Origin: Metellina segmentata
Lineage: Eukaryota; Arthropoda; Arachnida; Araneae; Tetragnathidae
Length of the DNA: 64,000 nucleotides
Direction: 5' to 3'
Assembly (NCBI GenBank): GCA_947359465.1
Contig: OX375875.1
Coordinates: forward strand, 11,687,038 to 11,751,037
In this document: positions 35,259 to 47,878 of the stretch, piece after piece
Position numbering within the stretch: position 1 is the first letter of the stretch
Layout of the letters: the number at the start of each line of letters is the position of its first letter
Translations under genes and position numbers: made by a program
The notes under the pieces: model-generated
What the model was told of the DNA's origin: nothing
What the model saw: only the letters and a program-made list of their open reading frames with translations
The model's database searches: none

Positions 35259-38200
35259 TCACTTGCGTATCCTTAATATTTGTTAAGCTAAATTCAACTA
35301 TATTAAGCAGCAACAATTGGATTACAATAGATCAGATTAAAAATGATAATTTGAAAAGGTAAATGATATCTTAGTTTGTATAGTTTATAATAGCCTTCCT
35401 TCATAGCTGTTTATTGGAAGTATATATAAAAATTGTCTTTGTGTTATTATGTTTCTCAGAATCGCCTTGCAACTTAAAGAAATTGATTGTACATTTATTT
35501 CTTTTTGCAAAGCTTATCTTGAGGAGCCCTTTCAGTTTCCCCCTTTTTTGTTTATGTATCATCCTATAAAACATTTTTACTAGTACTCAGCTCGAAAGAA
35601 AATAAAGTTCACCACAAACTCGAAGGCTTATATTTATTCCTCCAAAATACGGCAATTTCAAATAAGTTGAAATTGCGCGTGGAGGCTTATCAGTAGCCAA
35701 TTGGATGTTCCAAGCTCACTTGAAAGAGGTTTTAGCAGATAGTCTGATATTTCGTTGAATCTATTGGGATGTTATTATAAAGTGTGAAAAAAATATTATT
35801 CGTAGAAATATGCTAGCGTTGCATGTATGATGTATGCAAATGCTCTAAAGTTAAGCATTTGTAAAACGTTCGAAGTGAATATCAAAAATCAATGGCACAT
35901 TGCATATTATTTTAATGCAGAAACGTCATATACTATTGTTTGTGAAAATTGCTACACTATTATAGAACCATGAAATATTTCTTATGTTACTGTACATACA
36001 CAATGAAATAATAAGAACAGTGCAACCATGATAACTTAAAGCATCAGTTGTGAAGTCTACACGATCTGAAATTTGCGTTGATAATAATCGGGGCATCGAA
36101 TCAAAGAGACTTTCGATTGTATTCCCGGAAAACCACTTGCTAGAGTTCTTGCATACAGTTTATTGGTAATGTATTCTGTAGGACTTTAACGGATTAGTTG
36201 TCGCGTGACTATATTTCAGATAAGTTCAATACGTGACATGCGTGGTAAATGTGGAAGCAATAGATGTAGTTTTATCTCACGTGATGAGAAGAAGGCTTTA
36301 ATATTCCTGGCAACATGTAATCGGGCATTGGCCTAATGAAATATATAGTAAAGTGTGCAATGATGTAAGGGTATAACTTCTGCCTCCACCACCCTTTGTG
36401 TTGCGGTTGCTGTAAGGATTACCTTAAATCGGTTGATACATAGATCGCCAATGGTACCAAATGTCCCCCAACATCATCACGACTGATATTCCATAAATTA
36501 TTTGATGGTGTGTGCGGATTGATTTGGTGCATGCTGACTGATTGAGTTCTGCATGATACCTTTTAAGGAGCAATCGCCCGACATTGTAGCTCGTGTTGAA
36601 GCTAGATGTACGAAAACATGACGTTCTGAAAGTCAGCATGCCATTGTTGGTTTTCATGAGTTTATTGCAGATGATGGTGTCGATGGCTTAAAGTCGAAGA
36701 TGACGGCTGCAAAACGGTCTAAGGAAACTTGCTGTTGTCCGTTCTTTTTTGAAGTAGACATCTTTGAATTGTTGAAGCAGACAGTTCCACACATGTAGTG
36801 GAAAACCATTGTGATGACGTATGCCGTTTTCTTGTATCAAATAGTTAAACCCAAACATATTCTAAAACAAATTATTAAAGAAAATGACAGATTAATTCAG
36901 TAGATAATAATTAAATTAAAGACATTATAAATGTATAATTCTGGTAACAATAATAAGATAAAATGTTGCCAGTTGTAGGGTGTGTCAATTTAAAGCACAG
37001 TTTAAATCCCGATGTAAATACAACTTTAAAATTTTTATTTTTTTTAAAAATTGAACTTAAATTAAAGTGATATTAAAAATGAAATATCGTGAGACAGAAA
37101 TTTTTTTTTTCAAAATTAGTTTAATTTTTGTTTGTTTCTACTCAGCAACTTCTTTTTTGAAATAAATGGATTACCTGCTAGAGATGTTTGCTTAGTTGAG
37201 ATGCAGTGGTGCCAAAATGAAGAAATTATAAGAGGGCGTAAAATACCATCTCCTTGATATATGAGGGTGCTGGGAGCTCTTTATTTAGTTAATATAAATA
37301 ATTACCAACATCGTCTGTTGGTTTTATCTCTCATGTTGGAGGGGAACAAGGAACAAACCAAAAACATAGCGACACAAGGAAGTTAGTGTATCTTAAAATT
37401 TGCTTTCCTTCTGATAAATTTATTTGTTGAGAGATATATCGAAAACATCACTCTGCATATAATTACACATATTATTTGTAATATCTAAACCTTATATTTC
37501 AGGACCCTTACATTAAAAATTCTTAGGATCATGCTACTAGGGCCTGCTTGGTGTAAGTATTTTATAACATCACACTTTGTTTCTCATTGGAATTATTAAC
37601 CTCTCCCATTTGTGGGAACACAAGGGGTTTGGGACTCTTCTAAATTGGCACACGTTTCGGGATGACAAATGACTAACAAATATTTCTTTTTGAAAACTAA
37701 GAACAGGCAGTCTGGGTGTGGTACATACGTTACACAAAATGTTTTAGACTAATTTTGACAGTCTTTCCTGGTGAAAGGTTGCATAGACAAGAACTGATGT
37801 CTCTCAAGAGGGAACTTTCCTTTTCTGATCATGGAATGGGTATTGTTTGACATATCTGTTTTCGGTATGTTATAGCAAGTATTGGTATCCCACACTTCTT
37901 AGCTTATTTAGTAAGCTCTCTGGGAAAATCGACTGAGTTTGAATGGAAAGAACCTTTTTATTTTCGCAAAAGCAAAATACTCGTCTTCTTTCATGTCTGT
38001 AATTAAGGAAATTCTAGAGAAAGCACTTAAGTTTCTTAATTTCCACTTTGTAAAACATAGTTTTCCACATAACTCATTTTGTACTTAGAAATTTCATTTG
38101 AATATTTGTATTTTTGTTACAGAAAAGAGAGATATTCGTAATGCCAACTTACCACAACATTTACTTTTCTAGTTGTAGAAATAATACTTTTAACTTGTTT

Positions 38201-39637
38201 ACGACTTCAACTGTTTTAAATCTCTTTATCAATAAAATATCCATAAATTATATATATTAATGGGAAAAAATAGCATAAAGATAAGTGAATAGAATATAAT
38301 TTTGTAAAGACAATCTTTACGTACAATTGCTTTTCCAGTAATGCTAGTAAAACCATCTAAGTTTCGGAAACAATCTTAACAATACTCACTCTTATTCCCA
38401 TGGTGATTGGTTTTAAGTCTCTCCAAACACCTAGGACAAATATAATAAATGGTAATATTTCGCCTTAGTTATTTCGGGGTACTAAAGATTAAGTGTACCA
38501 AGAATTAACGTCTTTGATTAAAGATACCATGAAATAATATATCAATCTAGAAACTGATTTGTTATATCAGCCCACAATAAGTACCATAAATAAGATCAAT
38601 GGAAACATACAACTATTATGTTAGAGAAAATGCAAATAAATGCTAATAAAAGAGTAGAAGGATTTGAGTTTTATAAAAATCATGCGCAATGGAATATTTT
38701 CAAGTACATTTAATTGAAAGAATTACATTCGACATTCCAAGAAAATATGAAAAGCATAAAATTCTATTGAAATGTCAGCTGCCAGAATTGTGTATATTAC
38801 AAATAAAGCATATGTTTTTAGTATTTGTTAGGAGGCATTATAGTAAAGACGTTTTTTCACAAATAAACGTTTTCATGCATTTGCTTTGAAGTTATTCAAA
38901 TGACAACATTGTATTATTTTACTTCAGAAATGTAAAATGCGAGAGTGAGAAACTCAAATGCTTGTCTGTAAACATTTGTTAGGATTTAAAACGCATTCTG
39001 CATTACATTAAAACGTTTCTATGGAAACTATCTTTCGAAAGGTGGAAATTCGCTTGAAAATGTATGCACAACATAAACTGCCGAGATATATGAAATAATA
39101 TTCCAGATCCTTCAAATTACCTTATTAAAACTGACGTTTTTGTCACATACCCAGTTTCGTCGACTACATCATATGCAAACCATTCTGTTCACTTGACATT
39201 TTCGTTCAACTTGATTCGATGGCTGGCGTCTAGCGTTCCAAGTCTCGAAACGTGGCACGGAATTGGATGAGGTGACGTCAAATGTTCCAAAAACGTGACC
39301 ACTAAAATATTGAAAACGAGCATGCATTTTGAACCCGAACACGAACTCCGAATATGGGAACCATGACATAAAGGAAAAAAGCTTTTTGCCTTTGTAGTCT
39401 TGAAGTGTCGTTAAAATATTGGCATTGCCAAGGAATTCGAATAACGTTATTTTCAGCAACAAGGGAATAAAATCAGTTGGAGGGCAGTTTTTTTAAAAAT
39501 TGCCTGGAATTCTTATTGGTGCGGACATACTCGTGACTCGAAGCATCAACGGTTATTTTAGTGATAACATTTTGAAATTGGCAAGAACCGGAAATGTCAT
39601 TTGGTCGATTTGTTTTGATGGGACGCTTGAAGACACA
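35259..39637. other. Long unassigned AT-rich region
   Basis: About 4.4 kb without a supported gene or element. A minus-strand 77-codon frame at 36424-36657 lies in a locally less AT-rich patch (36380-36800) but shows no domain. Confidence 0.4.
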
Positions 39638-40380
39638 TCTCTACTATTATAAACGAAAGTGTTTCTTTGTGTAATTCTGTATGCAGTATCCTGACGAATC
39701 TATTGCACTTACAATTGCAAAAATCAGGACTACTTGTGTGCCAAAAAAATTTGGCACACAAGTAGTCCTAACTTTTTACGAATTTTATGTCCTGACCGAA
39801 TTTCAAAATTAATTCTGGAACATTTTTAATTAGTTTATTGGCATTTAATTATTATTGTTTTCAAGGGAATGGCAACAGTATGAAGAAATCACATTCGAAA
39901 TTTATTTTTTCCCTTTCAGTGATTTCAGCAGACGAATAAAACAAACAATCAGTTTTAAATGCAGTAACGTAGTTTATATCTCCTGGATCGTTAAAGATAG
40001 ATTAAAAATTTCAACGGCTATGAAATCTGCGGAAACTTTTACATCGGATCAATACCTAAAAATGTGATTATTTTAAAACAAATAATTTTTCTATTGTAAC
40101 ATATTTTTTTTCAATAGAAATTTGGCCTTCGAGAACTTAGTGTGTAAAGAGATCAAAGATTCATTTCCTGCGCACAAAATATTCAAACAGAGGGATGCAA
40201 AAGAAATAAAAAAAATTTGACTGGCATTGCCTAGTTCTTTTTTGTATAAAATCTGCTGGAAGAAAATACAAACATTATATTTCTTTTGAGTAGCACGTAA
40301 ACAGTACCTTTGTTTCTCTTTGTTATATGGAAACGATTCCATCAAACGTCACGCGATTTCAGTCGCGAATCACTTTTGTC
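39638..40380 (+). mobile_element. Helitron-like element related to 23619-24938
   Basis: It starts TCTCTACTATTATAAACG with A before it, matching the 5' end of the element at 24938. It includes one satellite unit (39980-40075) and a perfect 20-bp inverted repeat at 39726-39745 / 39750-39769. A 'cgcgatttcagtcgcg' hairpin at about 40353 might be the decayed 3' end, but no CTAG follows, so the right boundary is uncertain. No coding capacity. Confidence 0.45.
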
Positions 40381-40534
40381 GGCAGAGAATAATGCAAACT
40401 TTTTTAACGGATTTGGAATAAACCATGCACACAGTTTGAAATTCGTATTTAAAAACGAGTTTAATGTATTTTATGAATAATTACACCTTAGACATTGTCA
40501 TGAACATCTAGTAAATGAGGCAGGCGAGTTGTTA

Positions 40535-40670
40535 ATTAACTTCGCACCGGAGCAACAGACCGGGCTGTTGGCGGCATTCCGAAATAAATACCGAAGGGCA
40601 AGATCCAAGGACAACGCATATAAAGTTTTAACCACTTCCAGCTGACGAACTAGCAATTGAATTAATTACT
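40535..40670 (+). repeat. SINE-like interspersed repeat, copy C
   Basis: Contains 'ggagcaacagaccgggctgt', then 'accgaagggcaagatccaag' and 'gacaacgcat', the core of the family. A tRNA-head-like patch (box-B-like 'agttcgaaac' near 40833) lies about 200 bases downstream, but its relation is unclear. Confidence 0.45.
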
Positions 40671-40969
40671 CAACGTTATTATCCTAGTATGCATCACCTT
40701 TAAATCAAATTTAACCCTTTGAGACCTACCTCACAAGATTTTCGAGTAGTGTCAGATATATTTAAAATTCAACACACATGATGAGATTACGATAGTCCTG
40801 TTGGCAGAGCCACGGTTTAGCATTGATCTAGTTACCAGTTCGAAACACAATCCAACAAATGACTACTGTGTATACGTGGGCTCATGTACATTAAATCTGT
40901 CGTAAACTGAAATGTCCTCATGTTACCGTAGTGTGGTAGTTTAAGAAAGTGGTGTGCCAGATCAAATGT

Positions 40970-41075
40970 TTACTTCGTCATATGATCGTGTTACCTCATA
41001 TGGCTGTTACACGGATTTGTCCTTGGATAGTTTCCTTTCGGATTGATCCAGGGCCGTCACCACTTTGCCATTTTT
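40970..41075 (-). repeat. SINE-like interspersed repeat, copy E
   Basis: On the minus strand: 'gtggtgacggccctggatca', 'atccgaaaggaaactatcca' and 'aggacaaatccgtg', aligning with copy A over about 60 bases. It lies in inverted orientation to copy C, about 330 bp away. Confidence 0.4.
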
Positions 41076-41079
41076 GCTT

Positions 41080-42621
41080 TGGTGTGACATTAGTTCAGTT
41101 ACCTACTAACTACTTATGTAATGACTAAATAGTTACAGCTTTTAGTTTATAAAAAATTCTTTATTGGTTTGAAAATATAAAAGCTATTCGAAATCATAGG
41201 CAAGAAAAAGTTCTGGTAGCACACCATATGACCTTCAGAAGGAGAAAAGATACTTCTCAATTATCAACTAAAATGGAGAAACCCTATCATAATCATTATT
41301 TCATTCAAAAACTATTTTTCAGAATTCATAATTATTTCAAGACCTGACTTGGATTACTCAGCTACTTTTTTCCGCTTTGTTCTTGATCTTCCATCTGATG
41401 AAGCTTGTCCTTCATTGCATCGTGCACCATAAAATCCCTCTAATCAACCATCTTCGTATCTGCTATTTTCTATGCAAAATTGTTTGTTGAGAATTTCCTC
41501 ATAATGTTTTTTTTAAGTCTGTAATGTATTCCAACGACTCCTCTAACTTTTTTTGTCTAGCCATTTTTCTGAAGTGAGTGCTGGAAAGGAGAGGAAGAAC
41601 TATACATATCGTCCCATTGAGCACATTGCCGAAGGCAGGCTTTGGAATTTAGAAGAGATCTTTGATATATCGGGAAAGTGGAGTTTTCTGTCTAGATTTT
41701 GTCTACTGCTTTGCTTTAAAGAGCCGGAAGGATCAGTACTTCGATTTGTAATTTAAGTACACTACAAAAACTGTCATAAACATGCATGTCTTCATTTTAT
41801 GTTGGACACGCTGTTAACGTATAAATTATTTACTGACGTCGAACCGGAAGTAACTTCAAAATAGTCGTACAGAAGATATTGCTTTTCTGCTAAATAAAAG
41901 TAAAATAAATCTATGGTTATGTCAAACTTGTGGATATTCGTTTAATAGTTATGACAAGAATAGATTGTTTCCAAACTATTCCCAAAAATAAACTAAAATT
42001 ATTTTTTTAACCGATAAGGTAATGCAGAAGTTTTAAGTATTTTTTAAATGCCGACAACATCACAATGAATCATTATTGACAGTTACATTTAAAAGAAGCT
42101 TCTTTTATGTAAAGTTTTTCGAGTTATTTTGGCAAATGTTCAACATTATTTTAATATTATCTCACATTATTTAAAAATTTAGCGTGTTTTGACAGGTACG
42201 CTTTCCGTTGGACATTTTCCTCTGTATATTGACTTTGTTCAAAGTAAATGCGTGTGCTTCACAAAATTGAGTTTGCGATTTGGAGTTTTGAAAGTATATT
42301 TTCAATTCCAAATGAAGTGTCGCTGACAATTGATGAGGAAAATACCAGTTTTGTCAAACATTGTATTCTTTCAAGCACTTAATACATATTAAATAAGTTC
42401 TTTTTATTTTCTGTTTGAAATATGACGCTTACAATCGTTTTGAATGTCGCCTTAAAGTAGGTACGAGGTACAAATTAAATATTTCAGCTGTTTACTGTAT
42501 AATATTATGATCGTTATAAAAAATTCAATAGCATAACTTAAATATATTACTACCTGATAGATTTTGTATTTTTAAGTCAAGAGTGAATTTTATACTTTGA
42601 TCTGATAACATATAATTAATT
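41080..42621. other. Unassigned AT-rich stretch
   Basis: A 67-codon frame at 41553-41756 has no recognised motif. Nothing else is supported. Confidence 0.35.
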
Positions 42622-42625
42622 TTAA

Positions 42626-42740
42626 TCCTCCACGGAGTTTTCTCGACGAAATATCTCGTCATTAAAGGAAAATGACTAGAGCTTGATGTACACGAAACCT
42701 CGTCATAAGGGGAAAAATTGATAAAATCTTAATTTCTTCA
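42626..42740. mobile_element. TTAA-type palindromic MITE, copy 6 (left part)
   Basis: It starts TCCTCCACGGAGTTTTCTCG after TTAA (42622-42625), then 'acgaaatatctcgtcattaa' and 'acgaaacctcgtcataag'. The right terminus is not found. Confidence 0.5.
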
Positions 42741-43044
42741 TAATAGAAGCAATTGGTAATAACTTCACTACGCGGTATACCGTTACTGTATATTCACTAA
42801 AAATAGTTGCAACGAAGACATAAATTTAGTCTAAGAATTTATGTAAGCAGGGGGATTCGAAATACTTTAGTTTAACGTTTAAAAGATACGCCAAAATAAA
42901 CACTATTATCAAAGTGCTTCTTCTCGTGCGAAATCTACATTGTGAATTACGAAATTAATGCATTTCCAAATGCGCCCTCTAGTATCCAGCGGACATTCTG
43001 CGGCAAAAAAATGTGTTTTACTGTTTTCAGGGAGGACCTGTACA

Positions 43045-43557
43045 GTAGCAAAACGCTAAGAAATTGCTCATATATTCCCCAAACACAATTAAAAGCAAGT
43101 ATACAAAACAAAACATTATAATCAGAAAAACTAAATCAAACCAGCAACAGCAGTTGGGAGATCAGCAACAGCAAGCCAGAAGATCGCATCAAATGCCGCT
43201 ACCCACTTCGTCCTACAAAACGCCAACTCCAATGACTCAGAGGACTTCTCATCAATAAATCCTTCAATAAAAGTAATAAAGAAAGTAGAAGGGGATTTAT
43301 TATTTTCAACAATTACGTAACCGATGACAAATTCTAGTTCGTATTTCGTAATATTCTCTGAGTCATTGGTGTTGGCGTTTTGTTGGACGAAGTGGGTAGT
43401 ACCATTTGATGCGATCTTCTGGCTTGGTATTATCGGGGTCTCCTAACTGCTGTTGCTGGATTAATTTAGTTCTTTCTTATTTTAATGTTTTGTTTTGTGT
43501 ATTTGCTTTTAATGGTGTTTGGGGAAGTATATGAGCAATTTCTTAGCGTTTTGCTAC
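43045..43557. repeat. Large inverted repeat, arms about 200 bp, loop 113 bp
   Basis: The left arm 43045-43242 and right arm 43356-43557 are near reverse complements from GTAGC at the outer edge to 'ccaatgactcagag' at the inner edge. Differences are small: the left arm has a CAGCAA-type insertion where the right arm has 'cccgataataccaag', and there are scattered substitutions. A transcript crossing it would fold into a long hairpin. A Gln-rich 64-codon frame (43064-43258) is a by-product of CAG/CAA repeats. No flanking duplication was found. Confidence 0.85.
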
Positions 43558-43624
43558 CTATTTACGTGGAAAACATCATATTATGTTGCTCCTCCCTGAT
43601 AACGCCCTGAGCCATCAACACTTT

Positions 43625-43627
<3 letters not shown>

Positions 43628-43661
<34 letters not shown>
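43628..43661. repeat. (TA)n microsatellite
   Basis: An uninterrupted alternating A/T run of about 34 bases just after the large inverted repeat. Confidence 0.9.
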
Positions 43662-43664
43662 GTT

Positions 43665-45784
43665 GCTAATTCGTTACTCTTCCAATTAGACTACTGTGCC
43701 CCATGTTACAAAGGAATCAACATTGATTCCTTATTAGAGAATGGTAACAAGCGGATAATTAAACCAATCGTTGGGAGATTCATTCGATAATTTTTCTAGA
43801 CCTTAAACATGTTTTAGTTGAATGGAAAGAAATGAACAATCAAATCAATCGTTACCAAGTTTTTCGCCATTTACTGCGCTTAAATGTACTTGATTTGAAT
43901 GGAGACAGGTGAATAATTGAATCAACCAATAAGAGATTCATTCGCCAACTGTTCCACTGGTCTCAAATATGCTTGATTTGTGCTATAGAGCTCCCTATCT
44001 AAAACTATTACTAAAACTAGACTGAAGGTATCTCCAATTTGTTTAATCCTTCAGAGGTCCGATTACAGAAAGCACTAAGGAATCAGGAAGATCGAAATAA
44101 GTGTATTAGATGAAAAGGGACGGACAGTGAAGTATGTTTAGGCTGGTACCAATGCTGAATTGACTTTGAACAAGTGAATGGTGGACAGTGGAAGGAAATA
44201 ATGGTAACATGACTTCATTTTTCCAGACACGTTATTGGAAACACGAAGCTGCTTTATATTTTAGCTTATTTTAATTTCATTTGGAGGCAAGGAGTGTGAA
44301 TGGCTTATATTCCTTGAGATGGAATTTAAATAAGCTATCTAATGGCAGTTGCGATACTGCCATCCACACATATGGATGATAAAGAAACACGTTGGTTTGC
44401 AAGTATTTATTTCATTTATTAAGATATGAATTTTGGATTGCTAGACAGGCTTAGTGTGAATTCTTGATTACATCACAACTTGAATTCGTAGATTACATCA
44501 CTGAAAATGTTTTCTTATAATGTTCATTATATACGAAAGTTCATCGAAATACCAGTTTATAAATAAATAAATAATGAACGGAGATATATGCCCACGCAAA
44601 CCTAATTAAAGAATGTTTGATCATGGAAGTTTGAAAAATCAAGGATACAATTAAAATTGAAGGGTATACCGATCTATGTGGAAACATCTATTGGATTAAA
44701 TTCAACAGATTCAATGAGTATACTCTCCTGGTATGAGATTTTGAATTATGAAATCATTTTCTAAGAAGATTATTTTTCTAAGATTACTCTGTCGTGGGAC
44801 CTTTCTGCAAGGACGTAATCCGCCGAAATTGCTGGAGAGCAAAACTAGCATTGAGGTGTCTCTTAAAAGTAATCTTTAATAGTAAAAAATTTTTTAACGA
44901 GTACGCCAACTGGGATAACTTTGCCAATTTAAAAATATCGTAACAACATTTAATAGTTACGAAAGCCACGAGGCCATTAGTTAGTCTGTTGGCAATCCTA
45001 TTGACACACTGGCAACCTATTCTGAAGTAGTAACGTTCATATTGATATGTTATCAGCCCTCGCAACTGATTTTCAGACGCAGTTGTCAATATCAAAGGAT
45101 TTGAAGTACTTTCAAACTTTCATTTGCACTGCTTAAATGCCCGCTGCAATCAATTGTATATATCTATTAGTTATAGAAGTATATAGCTACAGTTAAAAAT
45201 AAACTGTTGGTTGTTTTTAAACTGTCCGCTGAAAAATAAATATGGCTCTAGGCAATGTCAACCCGCTATTCAGAAACATTTGGAGTTGAGTTTTGCCATC
45301 ATATTCTTAGTACTCCCATGATTGTATACCTGAATTTGAGGACTATATTGGTAGCATTAACAATGTTTATGGTTATTGACATATAGTGGCATGTTATGCT
45401 ACAATATGTCAATAAAAATTCAGTACGTTCCGTACATAGAGTACGATCCATTTTTAGGAGATGAAAGAGCATCCCTCTCGATAGAAACATTATCGTGGAG
45501 CAAATCACAAGTGCTACAATACAGTATGGATAAATAAGAATGAGCTATACACTTCTCTCGTACTTACCGAAGTGTCCAAGACCTGAGTCCACTACCAGAA
45601 CATAGCCAAATATGCTCTTGTGTAATAAAACATATCCAAGTCAACCAACCAACAGGAAAACCATGAAGGAAAATACATGTTCCAGTAAGGTAATCCATTT
45701 CTGCTACAGATCTAAATAACAACGATTATCGTGGCTCTGTTCTAAGTCCTTTTTATCAAACAGAGCATTCGTATTAAAATTAAG
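43665..45784. other. Unassigned AT-rich stretch
   Basis: Several short open frames, such as the minus-strand 103-codon frame at 44784-45095, lack motifs and context. Confidence 0.35.
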
Positions 45785-46150
45785 CAGTAAACTAGAGAAA
45801 GCAGCGACGAAGAAGACTTTTCAGTGCCTGGTGATACCGGTTCCTACCCTTCAGATTCTTAAGATGGTTACATTCTTTCTCTTTGAGAAGAGCTTTTAAG
45901 AACAGGATGACACAAGTGTCCCTCAAAAAAAATCTGTGAAATATTATAAGGCACAAGTGAATTAAGTTACAAGTTAGTGAACATTCATGTATGTGGAGAT
46001 GGTGATGTTGAAATCTCTTGTATGATAAAAAAATTATAAAGAAAAATCGATCTGGTCTCCAGACAAAAATGATGAGTCAAGTATTTCCCCATCTGATATA
46101 GATTATATAATTTCCAGGCCTGTTAAAAAAAATGTATTTTTACAATTTTT
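45785..46150 (+). pseudogene. Possible TE-encoded C-terminal domain relic
   Basis: Read with frame changes, this gives an acidic Ser/Asp segment (ESSDEEDFSVPGDTGSYPSD), a KSVKYYKAQV-like stretch, GDGDVEISCM, then KSIWSPDKNDESSISPSDID and VKKNVFLQF. That order resembles a tail I associate with multi-copy arthropod TE-like proteins (a small domain with V-K-Y-Y, then V-K-F, then a pre-terminal D-x-D-I). The resemblance is from memory of the pattern only, and no single frame is intact. Confidence 0.3.
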
Positions 46151-46159
46151 GAAATGATT

Positions 46160-47870
46160 TGCCAACCCTTTAAGGTATATGTACATACTAGAAATACTGA
46201 AAATCGAACCGAAAATCTATTTTTTTAGTGCATCAAAATATTCTTCAACTCTCAAACGATGCCAGATCTTGCAACTATTCGAAATAGTTTTCTAGTTACA
46301 AGGGTTTTTATTAGGTGCTGTCACCATGAACAGACATATTTCCAAAACTTTAAACACAATTTCTGAAGAAACGAGTTTTTGCAATAGGATGTTTTGTTCA
46401 AACAGTGATAACTGAACAATAAATTAATCTATTATAATTATTTTTGTGTCATTATAATCTATATAATACAGCGGATGTTTGGAAATTCACTTATTAGTTA
46501 AGATATAAATTTTTAATGGATTTTAAATCCTAAATTTCTAGAAAAAATCTTTATTTTTGTTTGTGTGCAAATTTGGCGAGAAAAGTTGTGACAGAAAAAT
46601 TTTTACCTCTTGCATCTTGGTTGAGGGTCAAAACGTGAAGAATAATATTGGACATAATTTCCAACTAGAATTGTCTTTCTATACCAATTAGAATTTGAGT
46701 TATCAGTGTTAAAAAATATGCTAATTAGCTCTGTATATCTTAATTAGCTTATTAATAATTAGTTTAATAAGATTTTTTTCTCACTGAAATAGTTTTTCGC
46801 AGAAACCAATGACCTACTGTTAAAAAACTATATTTCTAATGTTGATTTTTTTTAAAAACCTTCTAGTTTATATGTACGCCTTAATGTTACTTTCTCTATT
46901 TTTTGTTTAATTATTTAAGCTATTTTAACATTTTTGACTCTTTTGTGCAATGTATATCTGATATTGAAATAAAATTTGATTCTTCAAATATACCGAAATT
47001 GAACAGCAGGAGAAAAAATATAAACTGCGAAAAATCACCATTGATTGTTAGGTACCTTGGACCACCTGGTATCTGATTTTTCAACTAGAGAGAGAGAGTT
47101 TGAGCCAAAGACAGATAAGTATACTGAATTAATTCTACTGACAGTATGTCACACTATGCAAAAAATAACTGCTTTTGAAAGATAAATCCACCAAGCAATC
47201 GAGGAATTTTAGGAAAAAATAAGCATTCTCTCCAATTGACGAAAAGAGGAATCCTCTATCAGGTAATGTGAACAATAAGTCTCAGTTTGATATAATACTA
47301 TTTTATGTACTTTGTTTCTTGCAGTGTGGCAACAGAACCTGGAAAACCGGGAAATCAGGGAATTCTCAGAGAACTTTTTAATTCTGGAAAGATCAGAGGA
47401 ATTCAAGGAAAATGTTCCAAGTAGCACAGAAAATCAGAGACATTTTTATAATTCAAACGGCAACTATTATCATTTGTTCTATTTAGAGATACACGATTAC
47501 GAGTACATCTTTTTTGAGAATAGAATAAATCGTATTCGCAGAAATTGTAATTCGAATAAAGAACTTTGGCGTTGTAATTTTTGAACACCGCTCAAACCGC
47601 TGCTGCCATTTTTTTCGCAGCTGCAGCGTCTCGTCGCCGTGAGTCCGTCGATAAATTTTTAAATTTGTGTAACTAATGATGTTTTCTTGTGCATTAAATT
47701 AATCTTTTCTGCTTCAAGGGTTTCACTGTTGAGATAATTTGCATTTTTAACTTAGATTAGAACACATTTTTAATTTATTAACTTTTATTTAACCTGAACT
47801 ACTTAAGATTTCCAAGAAGTGCAGTTTTGCTTTCTCCCCAATACACATGATGACTAAATAACCATATCTA
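46160..47870. other. Unassigned AT-rich stretch
   Basis: A Helitron-5'-like word (TCTATATAATACAGCGG, near 46460) occurs without a matching 3' end. Short frames near 47209-47588 overlap on both strands and are unsupported. Confidence 0.35.
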
Positions 47871-47878
47871 TTGGTTAA

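Noticed and set aside
36424..36657. Minus-strand 77-codon frame as an exon
   Set aside because: No usable splice pair or domain; the reading is not coherent beyond the frame.
43064..43258. Gln-rich open frame as a small protein
   Set aside because: It arises from CAG/CAA repeats in one arm of the large inverted repeat; the other arm lacks the frame.
46460..47080. Another Helitron starting TCTATATAATACAGCGG
   Set aside because: No 3' hairpin plus CTRR end was found downstream.
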